A DNA stretch of 52,561 nucleotides. Source: Actinomycetes bacterium (GTDB lineage Bacteria; Actinomycetota; Thermoleophilia; Gaiellales; Gaiellaceae). Under the pieces are notes generated by a model. It had not been told where the DNA came from, ran no database searches, and worked only from the letters and a program-made list of their open reading frames with translations. A program made the position numbers and the translations under genes. Below, piece after piece: positions 8,146 through 18,447 of this stretch. Position 1 is the stretch's first letter. The number at the start of each line of letters is the position of its first letter. The DNA is taken from the NCBI GenBank assembly GCA_026708005.1, contig JAPOVR010000059.1:1-52561 (forward strand), read 5' to 3'.

Positions 8146-8868
8146 ATGAGACTAGAGGGAAAGGTCGCGATCGTGACCGGAGGAACGCGCGGCATCGGCG
8201 AGGGAATCGTCACGCTCTTTGCCGGGGAGGGGGCGCAGGTCGTCAACGGCGACCTGGACGAGCCCGACTCGCTCCCGCCTGGCGACGTTACCTGGGAGCG
8301 GCTCGACGTCACCGACCTCGACAACTGGCAGCGCGTCGTCGACGGCGTCGTCGCCGCCAAGGGCGCAGTCGACGTGCTCGTCAACAACGCCGGCTTCGTT
8401 GGCTCGTACGAGCCGATCGACTCGATCCCGCTCGACGACTGGAACCGCATCGTCGCCGTGAACCAGACCGGCGTCTTCTACGGGATGCGGACCGTCATTC
8501 CGGTGATGAAGAAGGCCGGGCGCGGATCGATCATCAACGTCTCCTCGATCTGGGGAGTGGTCGGCGCCCCGGGCGTCTCGGCCTACCAGGCCAGCAAGGC
8601 CGCGTGCCACGTGATGACGAAGAACGCGGCCTTGTCGTACGTCGGCGACGGCATCCGTGCCAACTCGATCCACCCCGGCATCATCGACACGCCCATGATC
8701 GCCGCCCAGGATCCGGAGATCACACAGGCCGTCGTCGGCATGACCCCAATGGGGAGGCTCGGGACGCCCCGCGAGATCGCCTACGGCGCGGTCTTCCTGG
8801 CGAGCGACGAGTCGAGCTTCATCACCGGCACTGAGCTGGTCATCGACGGCGGGGTGCTGTGTGCCTAG
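8146..8868 (+). CDS. Short-chain dehydrogenase/reductase
   Basis: A classical SDR of 240 residues: TGGTRGIG (11-18), D36 after strand 2 favouring NAD, NNAG (80-83), and the active site S134, Y147, K151 (YQASK). The segment PMGRLGTPREIAYGAVFLASDE and the TGTELVIDGG end are canonical. A strong AAGGAGGAAGG lies just before the ATG. It follows the cysteine hydrolase-like gene across a large inverted repeat. Substrate unknown; glucose/3-oxoacyl-type relatives are closest by motif. Confidence 0.92.
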   Translation: MRLEGKVAIVTGGTRGIGEGIVTLFAGEGAQVVNGDLDEPDSLPPGDVTWERLDVTDLDNWQRVVDGVVAAKGAVDVLVNNAGFVGSYEPIDSIPLDDWNRIVAVNQTGVFYGMRTVIPVMKKAGRGSIINVSSIWGVVGAPGVSAYQASKAACHVMTKNAALSYVGDGIRANSIHPGIIDTPMIAAQDPEITQAVVGMTPMGRLGTPREIAYGAVFLASDESSFITGTELVIDGGVLCA

Positions 8869-9123
8869 ACGGCGCCTCGATGGCTGAGCGGAGCCCGTGA
8901 CGCCGCCGGGAACGCCGGCGCCGGGAATCCCTGTCGCCACGCATGAGGAGACGATCCGCAGCAGGCCCATCCCGGTAAGTGCCAGCCCGAGGGGAGCACG
9001 GCCCCAGGCGACGCCTCAGGAGCGCTCTCAGGGGCTGCTGCGCCCGTTGGCGCCAGCTGCCGTCACGACGCCTTCAGACCGCGCTCTCGAAGGCCATGCC
9101 ACGCGCCTCACAGCACCCGCACG

Positions 9124-12100
9124 ATGAGCACGAGAATCGGCGTCGACATCGGCGGCACCTTCACCGACCTCGTCTTCTACGACGATGCGACCGGCGACGT
9201 GCGCGTCGGCAAGGCGCTCTCGACGCCCCCGGAGCTCGAGCGGGGCGTGCTCAGCGTCGTCCATGACGCGCTTGCCGAAGAGGAGATCCGCGATGCCGAG
9301 TACTTCCTCCACGGCACGACCGCCGGCCTGAACCTCCTGCTGACCGGCTCGGGCGCACAGACCGGGCTGCTCTGCACGTATGGGTTTCGGGACATCCTTG
9401 AGATCAGGCACGCTGAGACAGACGTCATCTACGACCTCTTCTGGAAGCCCCCGGCGCCGCTCGTGCCGCGGCGCTGGCGCATTCCCATCCGCGAGCGCCT
9501 GCGCGCCGACGGCGAGGTGCTCGTGCCGCTCGCGGGCGAGGACGTGGTGCGGGCAGCCCGCATCTTCGGAGAGGCAGGCGTCGAGGCGGTGGCCGTCTGC
9601 TTCCTCAACGCGTACGCGAACCCGGTGCACGAGCTCGCCGCGGAAGGGTTGCTCAGACAGCACGGGTTCAGTGGGAACATCTCCCTCTCGCACCAGCTCT
9701 CACGCGAGCTGCGGGAGTACCAGCGCACCTCGACGACCGCCATCGATGCCTCCATCCGTCGCGACACGGCCCGCTACGCGAGCAGCCTCGAGGCAGGGCT
9801 ACAGGAGGGCGGCTTTCGCGGGCAGTTCGTCGTCATGCGCTCTGGGGGCGGCACGATGCCCGGGGAGGAGCTCGCGACCAGGCCGGTCGAGGCGATCCAG
9901 TCGGGGCCGGTCGCCGGCGCCGAAGGAGGCGCGGAGATTGCCCGGATGCTTGGCTGGCCCCTCACCGTGACCGCCGACGTTGGCGGAACGAGCTTCGACA
10001 CCGCGCTCATCGTCGATGGCCAGCCGATCGTCAAGCACGAGGGCGAGATCGTCGGCTGGCCGGTTCAGACGCAGTGGGTTGACGTGCACAGCATCGGCTC
10101 GGGAGGCGGCAGCATCGCCCACCTCGACGCGGGCCGTCTGCGGGTCGGGCCGCGCAGCGCCGGGGCCACCCCGGGGCCGGCGTGCTACGGGCGCGGAGGC
10201 ACCGAGCCGACCGTGACCGATGCCGCGCTGCTCCTGGGCCTGTTCGCCGACGGGCAGCTCTCGGAGGGCCTGCGCCTCGACGCGGGGCTGGCCCGGGAAG
10301 CCATGGCGCCGCTGGCAGCCGCTCTCTCGGTGAGCGTCGAGGAGGCTGCGCAGGCCGTGCTCAAGGTCGCGACGGTCGCCCAGGCCGAGGCGATCCGCGA
10401 GATCACGATCGGGCAGGGCGAAGACCCCCGCGAGGCATGGCTCATGCTGTTTGGCGGAGCCGGCCCGCTCTTCGGGCCGCTGCTCGCGAGCGAGCTCGGC
10501 GTCAGGGGCGTTGCCGTGCCGCCGTACGCGGGTAACTTCTCCGCGTGGGGGCTGCTCGGTCAGGCGGTGACACGCGATGTCGCGCGCACGCTCATCCGCC
10601 GCCTCGATGCGGCGCTAATCGATGAGATCGACGAGCAGCTCGCGGAGATGTACGACGAGCTAGGCGGGGCTGAATCGCGCTCTCGGGAGCGGACGGAATA
10701 CCTTGCCGGGCTGGATGTTCGCTACGCAGGCCAGGATCACACGCTGACGGTGTGGCTGCCGGCCCCGGGCCGGTGCATCGACGCCAGCCTCGAAACGATC
10801 CGGCAGCTGTTCGAGCAGCAGTACGAACGGCGCTACGGGACAACGCTCGACGAGGGGCTCGAGGTCGCGACGCTGCGCGCGATGAGCCGAACGCCGCTGC
10901 CGAGGCGGGCGAAGGAGCACGTGATCAAGGATGAGGGGCGTGCGCTCAAGCGGCCGTCCACCGTCCGGGCCTTCTCCTTCGCACAGGCAGACTGGGCGGA
11001 GTTCGCCGTGCTCCAGCGGGACGAGATCCACGCCGGCATGACAGTTGCAGGGCCAGCGATCGTCTTCGAGCCAACAGCCACGATTTACGTCGACGCCGGC
11101 TTCGCCGTCGAGGCCCACGAAGCGGGCGTCCTCGTGATGACGCCTGACACCGATCGCGAGGAGCCGGGCCGCGAGCAGGCGAAGCCCGCCCAGGCACGCG
11201 CGTCTTCAAGCGTCATGCGCCTCGGCGGCGAGGCTGCCGACGCGGTCAGCACCGAGGTGATCCGGTACGCGCTCCTGTCGGCCGCGGGACAGATCCGGCG
11301 GGTGCTGACGCGGACGGCCTTTTCGCAGATCATCTACGAGATCGTCGACTTCGCCTGCGGCCTCTTCGACCGCGAGGGTCGGCTCCTCGCGCAGGCGCCA
11401 AGCCTCGCGGCGTTCCTCGGCACCCTCGACCTGTGCACCGAGGCCGCGGTCGAGGCCGTCGGCGGCAGGAAGAACCTCGAGGAAGGCGACATCATCGTAT
11501 ACAACATCCCCTACGGAGCCGGCTCCCACCCCCAGGACACCGCGGTCGTCATGCCGGCGTTCGTAGAGGGAGAGCTCGTCGGCTTCGCCGGCATCAAATC
11601 CCACTGGGTCGACATCGCGGGCAAGGATCCCTACTGCGCGGACACGCAGAACACCTACCAGGAGGGCACGATCTTCCCCGGGATCAAGCTCTACGCGGCG
11701 GGCGACCGCAACGAGGAGCTCTGGCGCATGATCCTGGCCAACAGCCGTGTCCCCACGTGGCTGGCGGGGGACATCAACGCGAACATCGGCGGCGTGCGAA
11801 CAGGAACCGCGGCGCTCGCCGCAGTGGTCGAGAAGCATGGCCGTGAGCGGTTCGACGACGCCGTCGAGCGCATCTTCTCAGCGAGCGAGCAGGGCGTGCG
11901 CGACTTCATCCGCGCCATTCCCGACGGACGCTACGTCTCGCAGCACCTGATCGACAGCAACGGCATCGATCTCGACACTTCGATCCCCTTCGAGATCGCC
12001 TACGAGATCGAGGGCTCCGACCTGACCATCGACCTGACCGGAGCTCCGCCACAGCAGGCAGGGCCGGTCAACACGCCGCTTCCGGGCACGGTCTCGGCCG

Positions 12101-12966
12101 GCCGGCTCGGTCTCGCGGCCCTCACCGGCGTCGCGCGCGAGTCGCCCGACGACGGCATGTTCCGGCCGATCCATTTCAGGACGACGCCGGGCACGACCGT
12201 CCACCCAGTGCGGCCCGCTCCTTGCTTCAACTTCATGATCTGCCAGTACCACGTGTTCGACGGCCTCTACCGGGCGCTCGCCGACGTCATCCCGGAGCGG
12301 GTCCCGGCGACGGTCGGCGGCGATCCCGTCGCGTGGGTCTTCTGGGGCGAGGACCGGCTGCCGTTTCAGCTGCTCGAGGATGTCGACGAGCCCTGGATCG
12401 AGAGCCAGGCGATGCCGATGGGGATGGGCGGCAACGTCGGCGGCGACGGCGGCAACTCGCTCTTCCACCTTCTCGATGGCGGCTCGCGCGTGGCCTCGAT
12501 CGAGGTGTTCGAGGCGCGAATCCCGTGGATGCTCGACCGCTACGAGCTCCGGGTCGACTCTCCCGGCGCGGGCCAGCACCGCGGTGGCCTGGGCCTCGAT
12601 ATCTTCTGCCGCGCACTCAAGGACTCCTGGGCGACGATGATCCTTGAGCACACGAAATCGCCGAATAGCGGCCTGCTAGGAGGCGGCGACGGCACCAACT
12701 GCCGCAGCTGGATGGAACATCCCGACGGCACCGTGACCGAGTACCCGAGAGCCAACGCCGTGCCCGTACCCGCCGGGGCTGCCTTCAACCTCCAGACGGG
12801 CGGCGGAGGCGGCTACGGATCGCCCGCAGAGCGCCCGGTTGCCGCCGTGGCCGACGACCTCCTCGACGGCTACATCACGCTCGAGCACGCCCGCCGCCAC
12901 TACCCGAAGCAGCTGGCCGAGATCGAGGCGAAGGGCCTCCTGCCATCGTGGAGCCTGACGACGTGA
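9124..12966 (+). CDS. Fused hydantoinase/5-oxoprolinase, HyuA and HyuB domains
   Basis: At 1280 residues this is the one-chain form of an ATP-dependent amidohydrolase that opens a lactam or hydantoin ring (5-oxoproline, N-methylhydantoin). The N-terminal HyuA part (about 1-670) has the actin-like ATP sites DIGGTFTD (9-16) and DVGGTSFDTA. The HyuB part (about 695-1275) starts near SSVMRLGGEAAD and contains GNVGGDGGNS and the Gly-rich GGGGGYG. In many bacteria these are two genes; length and fusion resemble eukaryotic-type 5-oxoprolinase. No clear ribosome site precedes ATG 9124. It overlaps the next gene by 4 bp. Confidence 0.9.
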   Translation: MSTRIGVDIGGTFTDLVFYDDATGDVRVGKALSTPPELERGVLSVVHDALAEEEIRDAEYFLHGTTAGLNLLLTGSGAQTGLLCTYGFRDILEIRHAETDVIYDLFWKPPAPLVPRRWRIPIRERLRADGEVLVPLAGEDVVRAARIFGEAGVEAVAVCFLNAYANPVHELAAEGLLRQHGFSGNISLSHQLSRELREYQRTSTTAIDASIRRDTARYASSLEAGLQEGGFRGQFVVMRSGGGTMPGEELATRPVEAIQSGPVAGAEGGAEIARMLGWPLTVTADVGGTSFDTALIVDGQPIVKHEGEIVGWPVQTQWVDVHSIGSGGGSIAHLDAGRLRVGPRSAGATPGPACYGRGGTEPTVTDAALLLGLFADGQLSEGLRLDAGLAREAMAPLAAALSVSVEEAAQAVLKVATVAQAEAIREITIGQGEDPREAWLMLFGGAGPLFGPLLASELGVRGVAVPPYAGNFSAWGLLGQAVTRDVARTLIRRLDAALIDEIDEQLAEMYDELGGAESRSRERTEYLAGLDVRYAGQDHTLTVWLPAPGRCIDASLETIRQLFEQQYERRYGTTLDEGLEVATLRAMSRTPLPRRAKEHVIKDEGRALKRPSTVRAFSFAQADWAEFAVLQRDEIHAGMTVAGPAIVFEPTATIYVDAGFAVEAHEAGVLVMTPDTDREEPGREQAKPAQARASSSVMRLGGEAADAVSTEVIRYALLSAAGQIRRVLTRTAFSQIIYEIVDFACGLFDREGRLLAQAPSLAAFLGTLDLCTEAAVEAVGGRKNLEEGDIIVYNIPYGAGSHPQDTAVVMPAFVEGELVGFAGIKSHWVDIAGKDPYCADTQNTYQEGTIFPGIKLYAAGDRNEELWRMILANSRVPTWLAGDINANIGGVRTGTAALAAVVEKHGRERFDDAVERIFSASEQGVRDFIRAIPDGRYVSQHLIDSNGIDLDTSIPFEIAYEIEGSDLTIDLTGAPPQQAGPVNTPLPGTVSAGRLGLAALTGVARESPDDGMFRPIHFRTTPGTTVHPVRPAPCFNFMICQYHVFDGLYRALADVIPERVPATVGGDPVAWVFWGEDRLPFQLLEDVDEPWIESQAMPMGMGGNVGGDGGNSLFHLLDGGSRVASIEVFEARIPWMLDRYELRVDSPGAGQHRGGLGLDIFCRALKDSWATMILEHTKSPNSGLLGGGDGTNCRSWMEHPDGTVTEYPRANAVPVPAGAAFNLQTGGGGGYGSPAERPVAAVADDLLDGYITLEHARRHYPKQLAEIEAKGLLPSWSLTT

Positions 12967-13952
12967 GGGTGATCTACCTTCCGGTGGCCGACGACCCGCC
13001 GGACAGCCCCTGGCAGACCGAGTTCGCCGCCGCCGCCGGCGTCGCTCACGAGGTCGTCATCTACGACCGGGAGCGGCCTTTCGCCAATCAGGTCGCCGGC
13101 TGCCGGGCGGTCGTGGACAGCGGCGGCAGCGTCGCCACACCCGAGCTGCTTGACACCGCCGCCGCCGCCGGCGTCGGCCTGTGGCAGGTGCTCGGCACGG
13201 GTCTCGATCATTTCCCGCTCGAGCACGCGCTCGGGACCGGCATGCGCATCGCGAACACGCCCGGGCAGTTCACGGCCATCGCGCTCGCCGAGCATGCCAT
13301 CCTCCTCATGCTCTGCCTCACGAAGGACCTGCGCCGGCGCGACCGCGACATCCGCTCCGGCGTCTTCGCCGAGGATCCGCTGAGCGGCGAGCTCTATGGC
13401 ACGACCCTCGGCATCATCGGCTTCGGCGCCAGCGGTCGGGAACTGGCGCGCCGGGCGCGCCCGCTTGGGATGCGCGTGCTCGCCGTCGACACAGTCGATC
13501 CGCCCGACGAGCTGCGGGCGGAGCTCGGGCTCGATCTGCTCGGTAGCTCGGATCAGCTCGACACGATCCTCAGCGAGTCCGACGCCGTCTCGATCCATGT
13601 CCCGCTCACACCGCAGACGCAGCACCTGGTCGACGCGCGGGCGATCAACCTGATGAAGCCGACCGCGATTCTCATCAACGTGGCCCGCGGCGCGGTCGTC
13701 GACGAGGCGGCGCTGGTGGCGGCGCTGCGGGAAGGTCGACTTCGCGGAGCAGGGCTCGACGTGTTCGAGAACGAGCCGCTGCCCCTCGACCACCCGTTCT
13801 TCGAGATGGACAACGTCGTCCTGACGCCGCACAAGGCGGGCGCGACATTCGGCTCGGCCGCCCGCCGGGGCCGCGCGGCAGCTGAGAACGTGACGCGAGC
13901 CGAGCAAGGGCTTCCGCCTCTCCACGAGATCACGTCGACCGCCGGCTGGTAG
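12963..13952 (+). CDS. D-isomer-specific 2-hydroxyacid dehydrogenase
   Basis: An NAD(P)-dependent D-2-hydroxyacid dehydrogenase of about 329 residues. The Rossmann motif is LGIIGFGASGRELA, followed by INVARGAVVDE (catalytic Arg), DVFENEP (Glu) and TPHKAGAT (catalytic His). I prefer GTG 12963, which overlaps the upstream stop as GTGA and has GGAG 10 nt ahead; GTG 12948 is an in-frame alternative. Tight coupling to the hydantoinase gene suggests that both act on one ring-opened hydroxy- or keto-acid. Confidence 0.9.
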   Translation: MRVIYLPVADDPPDSPWQTEFAAAAGVAHEVVIYDRERPFANQVAGCRAVVDSGGSVATPELLDTAAAAGVGLWQVLGTGLDHFPLEHALGTGMRIANTPGQFTAIALAEHAILLMLCLTKDLRRRDRDIRSGVFAEDPLSGELYGTTLGIIGFGASGRELARRARPLGMRVLAVDTVDPPDELRAELGLDLLGSSDQLDTILSESDAVSIHVPLTPQTQHLVDARAINLMKPTAILINVARGAVVDEAALVAALREGRLRGAGLDVFENEPLPLDHPFFEMDNVVLTPHKAGATFGSAARRGRAAAENVTRAEQGLPPLHEITSTAGW

Positions 13953-13973
13953 GCGACTCGATTGGAGCGACGT

Positions 13974-14771
13974 ATGGCGATGACGACAGGGAAGCTCGAC
14001 GGTAAGGTCGCGATCGTCACCGGCGGCGGACGCGGTCTCGGCCGAGCGATCGCCCTGCGGCTGGCGGGCGATGGGGCTGACGTGGCGGTCGTCGACATCG
14101 ATGGCGCGGCGGCCGAGACCGTCGCTGCGGAGATCGGGGCGCTCGGCCGCACCGGGCTCGCGGTCACCGCCGACGTCACGAACGAGGACGACACCCTCCG
14201 GTATGTGGCGACTGCGGTCGAGGCGCTCGGCCGCCTCGACATCCAGGTGAGCAACGCCGGCATCATCAGAGTCGGCTCCGTCCTCGACACGAGCAGCGAG
14301 GACTGGGAGCAGACGTTCGCCGTAAACGCCCGCGGCGTGTTTTTCGGCTGCCGGGAGGCGGCGCGTGCCATGGTCGACCAAGGCCAGGGCGGGCGCATCA
14401 TCAACTGCTCCTCCGGCGCTGGGCGGATCGGGCAGGCGTCGTTCGGGGCCTACTGCGCGAGCAAGTTCGCGGTCATCGGCCTCACGCAGAGCCTCGCAGT
14501 GGAGCTCGCGCCGCATTCGATCACCGTGAACGCCTACTGCCCCGGCCACGTCACGACAACGGAGATGTGGGAAGCGATCGCGCGCACACGCGCCTCGAGA
14601 GAGAGCCGCACCGCCGAGGAGGTCAAGGCCGCGGCCGTCGCAGAGGTGCCGATGGGCAGGTCGGCGAGCCCCGAGGAGATCGCCGCGGCCGTCTCGTTCC
14701 TCGCCTCCGACGACGCGGGCTACATCACCGGCGAGTCGCTGCTCATCGACGGCGGGCTCGTCAGGTTCTGA
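13974..14771 (+). CDS. Short-chain dehydrogenase/reductase
   Basis: A 265-residue classical SDR: TGGGRGLG (16-23), acidic D41 favouring NAD, and active-site S147, Y160, K164 (YCASK). Start ATG 13974 is chosen for the GGAG 6 nt upstream; an upstream TTG 13962 and a downstream ATG are in frame. It lies 21 bp after the D-2-hydroxyacid dehydrogenase and is probably the third gene of that operon. The sequence resembles polyol/acetoin-type dehydrogenases. Substrate not known. Confidence 0.91.
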   Translation: MAMTTGKLDGKVAIVTGGGRGLGRAIALRLAGDGADVAVVDIDGAAAETVAAEIGALGRTGLAVTADVTNEDDTLRYVATAVEALGRLDIQVSNAGIIRVGSVLDTSSEDWEQTFAVNARGVFFGCREAARAMVDQGQGGRIINCSSGAGRIGQASFGAYCASKFAVIGLTQSLAVELAPHSITVNAYCPGHVTTTEMWEAIARTRASRESRTAEEVKAAAVAEVPMGRSASPEEIAAAVSFLASDDAGYITGESLLIDGGLVRF

Positions 14772-14843
14772 CGATCGGTCTTTCGGCCCGGTGCGACAGC
14801 TCAGCCCCGCCGCTGAAGCCGCCCCGCCCCCAGGCCCTATCGG

Positions 14844-15299
14844 TCAGCTCTCGGACAGCTGCGAGACCCGACGCCACAACTCTTCGGGGCCGACGTCCTC
14901 CACGTGGGTTGCCACCCACCAACAGTGCCCCCACGGGTCGAGGAACTGGCCTGACCGATCTCCGTAGAACTGCTGCTCGACCGGGCGGATCTCAGTAGCC
15001 CCCGCCGCCAGAGCAGCCGCGAAGGTCGCGTCAGCGTCCTCGACGTAGACCATCATCCTGACAGGTGTGCCGCCGACTGCCTTCGGGCCCACAACGTCCA
15101 TCTCCGGGTACTCATCGGAGACCATGATCAACGAGTCGCCGATCGTCAGCTCGGCGTGACCGACCTTGCCGCAGTCATCGAAGCGCATACGCTCGCTGGC
15201 GCCCAGCACCTCCTTGTAGAACTCGATGGCCTCGGTAGCCCCGTCGACGCAGAGCGCTGCCGAAACCCTCGGATAGTCGTCCGGGATCGGGCTGGCCAT
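14844..15299 (-). CDS. VOC/PhnB-like glyoxalase-fold protein
   Basis: A 151-residue protein of the glyoxalase/PhnB type: VSAALCVDGATEAIEFYKEV opens the first beta-alpha unit, GHAELTIGDSLIMVSDE and DPWGHCWWVATH follow. The phrase DPWGHxW is typical of the PhnB/DUF1428-like branch, whose biochemical role is usually unknown. ATG 15299 is chosen because GGGGGAG lies 7 nt upstream. It is convergent with the SDR at 13974. Confidence 0.82.
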   Translation of the reverse strand: MASPIPDDYPRVSAALCVDGATEAIEFYKEVLGASERMRFDDCGKVGHAELTIGDSLIMVSDEYPEMDVVGPKAVGGTPVRMMVYVEDADATFAAALAAGATEIRPVEQQFYGDRSGQFLDPWGHCWWVATHVEDVGPEELWRRVSQLSES

Positions 15300-15783
15300 G
15301 CAGGTGCTCCCCCCTCGCGTCCAGCAGTCCATCAACAGTACCTCTCCTCACTACCGAACGGGCCCGGCCGCCCCCGCTGGACAGGCTCGACAGTTGCACG
15401 ACGTCCCTACCTCACGGCTGGTTGCGCAGGTAGGGGCAGAGACTCGTGGATCTCGCTCTCGCACCCTTCCGTCCACGCGAGGTGCGGGTGAACCCCCAAG
15501 CGGGGACAGCGCCGCCCCCGCAGCGCCGACGCAGAAAGCGCCCCAGCGCGGGCTTGTGTGGGGTGGTGCCGCCTTAAGCTAGGAGGGTTTGGCGGAAGGG
15601 CTAGCGAAATGCTGGCTGGACATGAGGGGCGCGGACTTTGGGCATGAGTTGGGCGGTTGGCGGCGGTGCCGTCCCCGGTCAGAGGCGCTCACAGGTCCTT
15701 TCGCGGCCTTGTGGGGCGTCGGGGGCTCGCGGAGGCGGGTTGGTGCAGGCTGGCGCCTGCCCTGTTTGGCCGGTGGGGGTTGT
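15300..15783. other. Interval left of decayed transposase
   Basis: No supportable gene. The DNA is GC-rich with runs such as GGGTTGGTGCAGGCTGG. I looked for an inverted repeat matching the other side of the transposase remnant and did not find one, so the insertion-sequence ends are not defined. Confidence 0.5.
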
Positions 15784-16906
15784 TTAGGCTGCGAGCGGGA
15801 GGGTTCGCGCCCGGGCGAGGGCGGCCGAGAGTAGGGCGAGCATCGTCAGGTCGGTGTGGAGTGGACGCGGTCGAGGCCGCGGACGCGAAGCGGGGTGAGC
15901 GCGTAGTCGTGTTTGAGGCGGCCGAATTAGCGCTCCACGGAGGCACGGCTGCGGTAGAGGTCGCCCCAGCGTTTTGTTTCACGGGGGATGAGCAGAGCAG
16001 CCGGGAGGCTTTCCGCCAGCGGCTCTGGGGTTGGCAGTCTCCGGTGGGGCAGCGCCACTTCGTTCGCTTGTGTTTGAGGTCTGTCCCGGCGAATGTCCAG
16101 GTGCCGTGTCCGCATGTTGGCGGAAGGTGTTTGCCTTGCTTGACGAAGAAGGTCTTGCGGAGCGGGATGACCGGCAGGGCCCCGGCCTGGTGGCAGGCGT
16201 CGTAGACAGCCTCGAAGTCGTAGCCCCTGTCGAACGTTACGGTGTCTGGCTTGAAGTTGCGGGCCTAGACTGCGTCAAGGAGCCTCCCGACTTGGCTTGA
16301 CTCGTTCGTGCGGGCGGTTGTGACGTGCCAGGCGACCGGGAGATCGGTGCGGGCGCAGACGGCCGCGTGAAGTTTGTATCCGTAGTAGCCGCCGTGCTTG
16401 CGTGTGGATGTGGCGGAGCGGTGTCCCCAGGAGGCGTCCGGGTCTGAGAACCGTTCACGCTCCGGCCCGTTCTTCCTGAGGTAGCGCTGTCCGTTTGCGA
16501 AGGCCGGCAGGTCGGAGGCGTCGATGGCGATGTCCTGGCCGTACTCTGGAAGCTCTTGCTGGAGCGCCGCGGTTACCCGGTCGATGCAGGCGTCGAGGAG
16601 CGGCTTGTGGGTGCGGAGCTTCTTGGTGAACCGGTAGAGCGCGAATACGGAGGGGCGGCCGCCGTTCGCGTCCTGGAGGACGGGGTGCTCGCCGATCAGC
16701 GCGGCGGTGCGCCTCCAGGTCGGGATCGCGTACAGGCTCTTGGCGAGGCAGGCGCCGACCAGCGAGCGGATCGGGTAGCCCTTCCTGCCTGTCCAGCGGA
16801 GCCCTTCAAGTTCCGCGGTCAGCTGGGCGATCTCAGGTGAATCGAGGAGGGCGACGACAGACCCTGCGGGCCCGTCGCTGCGGATTGGTACCGTCTCGTC
16901 TACCAA
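15784..16906 (-). pseudogene. DDE transposase remnant (IS1182/IS5-like)
   Basis: Reading across frames gives about 370 residues of a DDE transposase. The N-terminal helical part includes LVGACLAKSLYAIPTWRRTA. The acidic triad is D in IDASDLPAF, D in TFDRGYDFEAVYDA, and E in SVER-FGRLKHDYALTP. Lesions: TAG at 16265, a frameshift near 16030, TAA in place of an aromatic codon after SVER, and a frameshift near 15870 before the last segment MLALLSAALARA. It is non-functional and marks an old insertion in this accessory region. Subfamily is tentative. Confidence 0.85.
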
Positions 16907-17646
16907 GTGAGCTTGTGCCTCTCTTGGTCACGGCCCTCGGAAGCAGCAACTTCGCGGGGGCCTCTTTCCGTGACTTGCTAGATCTTACTCGATCCTGCTC
17001 TCGTAGGCGGGGCGGGCGGCGCTCGGCCTGCGTATGGTCTCTGCGGGATCTGATCGAAGCTCGCGCTGCTGCGTCTCTTCAGGGGGGTCCAGAGGCGACT
17101 CGGCTGTGGCAGCAACGCTTTAGAATTGCCGTTCCGGCGTTTCCGGCAGCGTGCCAGCTGGTTGGCCAGTCTCTTCCGAGAAGCCAGCAGGGAAGCGCTT
17201 GTGCCCGTGCGGAAGCTCTCTCCTGAGCTGTCTCTTCAGCCGCTAACCGCGCCTCCCACCGACGGCCCGCTTCGCTGAGAGAGCCTCTCCGGGCAGATAG
17301 AGGTTCAGCCTCGGCCTCCCAGTGGCCCTCGCGCGGGGGCCCCTGCGCTGTTCAACTCCTCAAGTCTCGGGGGAGCCGTCGTCGCTTTGTCCTTTTCAGC
17401 CTTTACCCTCCGATAGGCCTCGGGCGACTTCGTCTGCAAGTTCTTTGAGAGCCGTCAAGCTGTCTTCAAGATCGGCACCCAGGGCAGTGTAATCGGTTAC
17501 ACGTCGGATCGTGTTGCTCAGAGATTGTGCGGTTTGGTATTCGAGTGACAACTCATGGATGTTATGAGTTTCCTAGAAGCAATCATTGGCACTGTAGGAA
17601 ATGGTAGAGCCAGACTGGCTACCATTGCTCTTTCTCCGAAAGTAGG
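16907..17646. other. Degenerate interval right of transposase
   Basis: No intact gene. On the minus strand, about 17420-17560 reads as a plausible C-terminal tail (SLSNTIRRVTDYTALGADLE... ending EVARGLSEGKG before TGA) but is closed upstream by a TAG, so it is at most a gene fragment. Base composition between 17400 and 17640 is less GC-rich than the rest, as expected for old foreign DNA. Confidence 0.4.
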
Positions 17647-17919
17647 GTGGACCTCGTTGCTCGCGATACTGTAGAAACACCTGACGGTGCATTCACTGCC
17701 GAATTCGTGCTGCCCGATGATCTGCCCGCCGGCAGCCACTTCCTGGAGGTTGTCTCTTGCTGGGGCGGGCCCGACGACGCTTATCCCGAAGACGGGGTCG
17801 CGCCGTGCGATACGCCGGGCTTGGGTGGCGGCGTCAATGACCGCGTCGCAAGGGCGCGCGTAACCATCCTGGAGCCCTCGACAGCCGAACTGGGCTTGGG
17901 TGAGGGTGTGGATCGCTGA
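17647..17919 (+). pseudogene. Fragment of a secreted beta-rich protein
   Basis: The 90-residue reading from a GTG has a coherent composition (DTVETPDGAFTAEFVLPDDL, PAGSHFLEVVSCW) that looks like one Ig-like or beta-sandwich domain with two or more cysteines, as found in secreted actinobacterial proteins. It has no signal peptide, and its upstream frame is closed by a stop, so it is probably a leftover piece. No family is recognised with confidence. Confidence 0.35.
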
Positions 17920-18447
17920 AGCGGGACGCTATGACTCGTCGGCGGCATCCGCCGTGGCAGATCCATCTCCAGGCTGTGGGAAGCTGGGGTGATGTCGGCG
18001 CGGGGGTAGTCGGTGGCGGGGTTTGCAGGGCACTGAGGGTGACGGAGTCGAGGCCCCCGAAACTCACACGCCGCATCCCAGAGCCAGCCTTCGAGAGTCG
18101 GGACGTCGAGCTCATCTCTAGCGGTGGCCGCTCTCGCCTAGCTCGTGAGCAAAGATGGCGCGCCCCTCCCAAATCCCACGACCCTGGAAGACTAGACCCT
18201 TACCGTCGCGGCGTGAGGGACTCGGCGTGGTGGCTCGTCGACAAGCTGTCGCCGGACAGGGCGTTCCTGCAGGAGCCTGCTCTCCAGAGCGACGCCGAGG
18301 CCTGCGACACCGAGATTCGACGGTGAAAGCGTAGACCCCTGGGTACCTGGGTTGGGGGTAAAAGGTGACACAATTTGGGGTAAACCACCGGAGGCAAGGC
18401 GCACGAAGCCGCATGGATAGACGGCTATCGAGTTTCGCTAGACCCTC
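17920..18447. other. Gene-poor interval, no feature recognised
   Basis: Open frames exist on both strands but overlap one another and are Arg/Ser/Pro-rich; none resembles a protein I know. A short AT-richer patch lies near 18350-18390. It sits downstream of the dehydratase gene. Confidence 0.5.

Noticed and set aside
12900..14549. 549-residue minus-strand frame
   Set aside because: It lies opposite the D-2-hydroxyacid dehydrogenase and SDR genes, which have clear catalytic motifs; composition is that of an antisense shadow.
15340..17000. Terminal inverted repeats of the insertion sequence
   Set aside because: I compared both flanks of the transposase remnant and found no convincing matching ends or target duplication.
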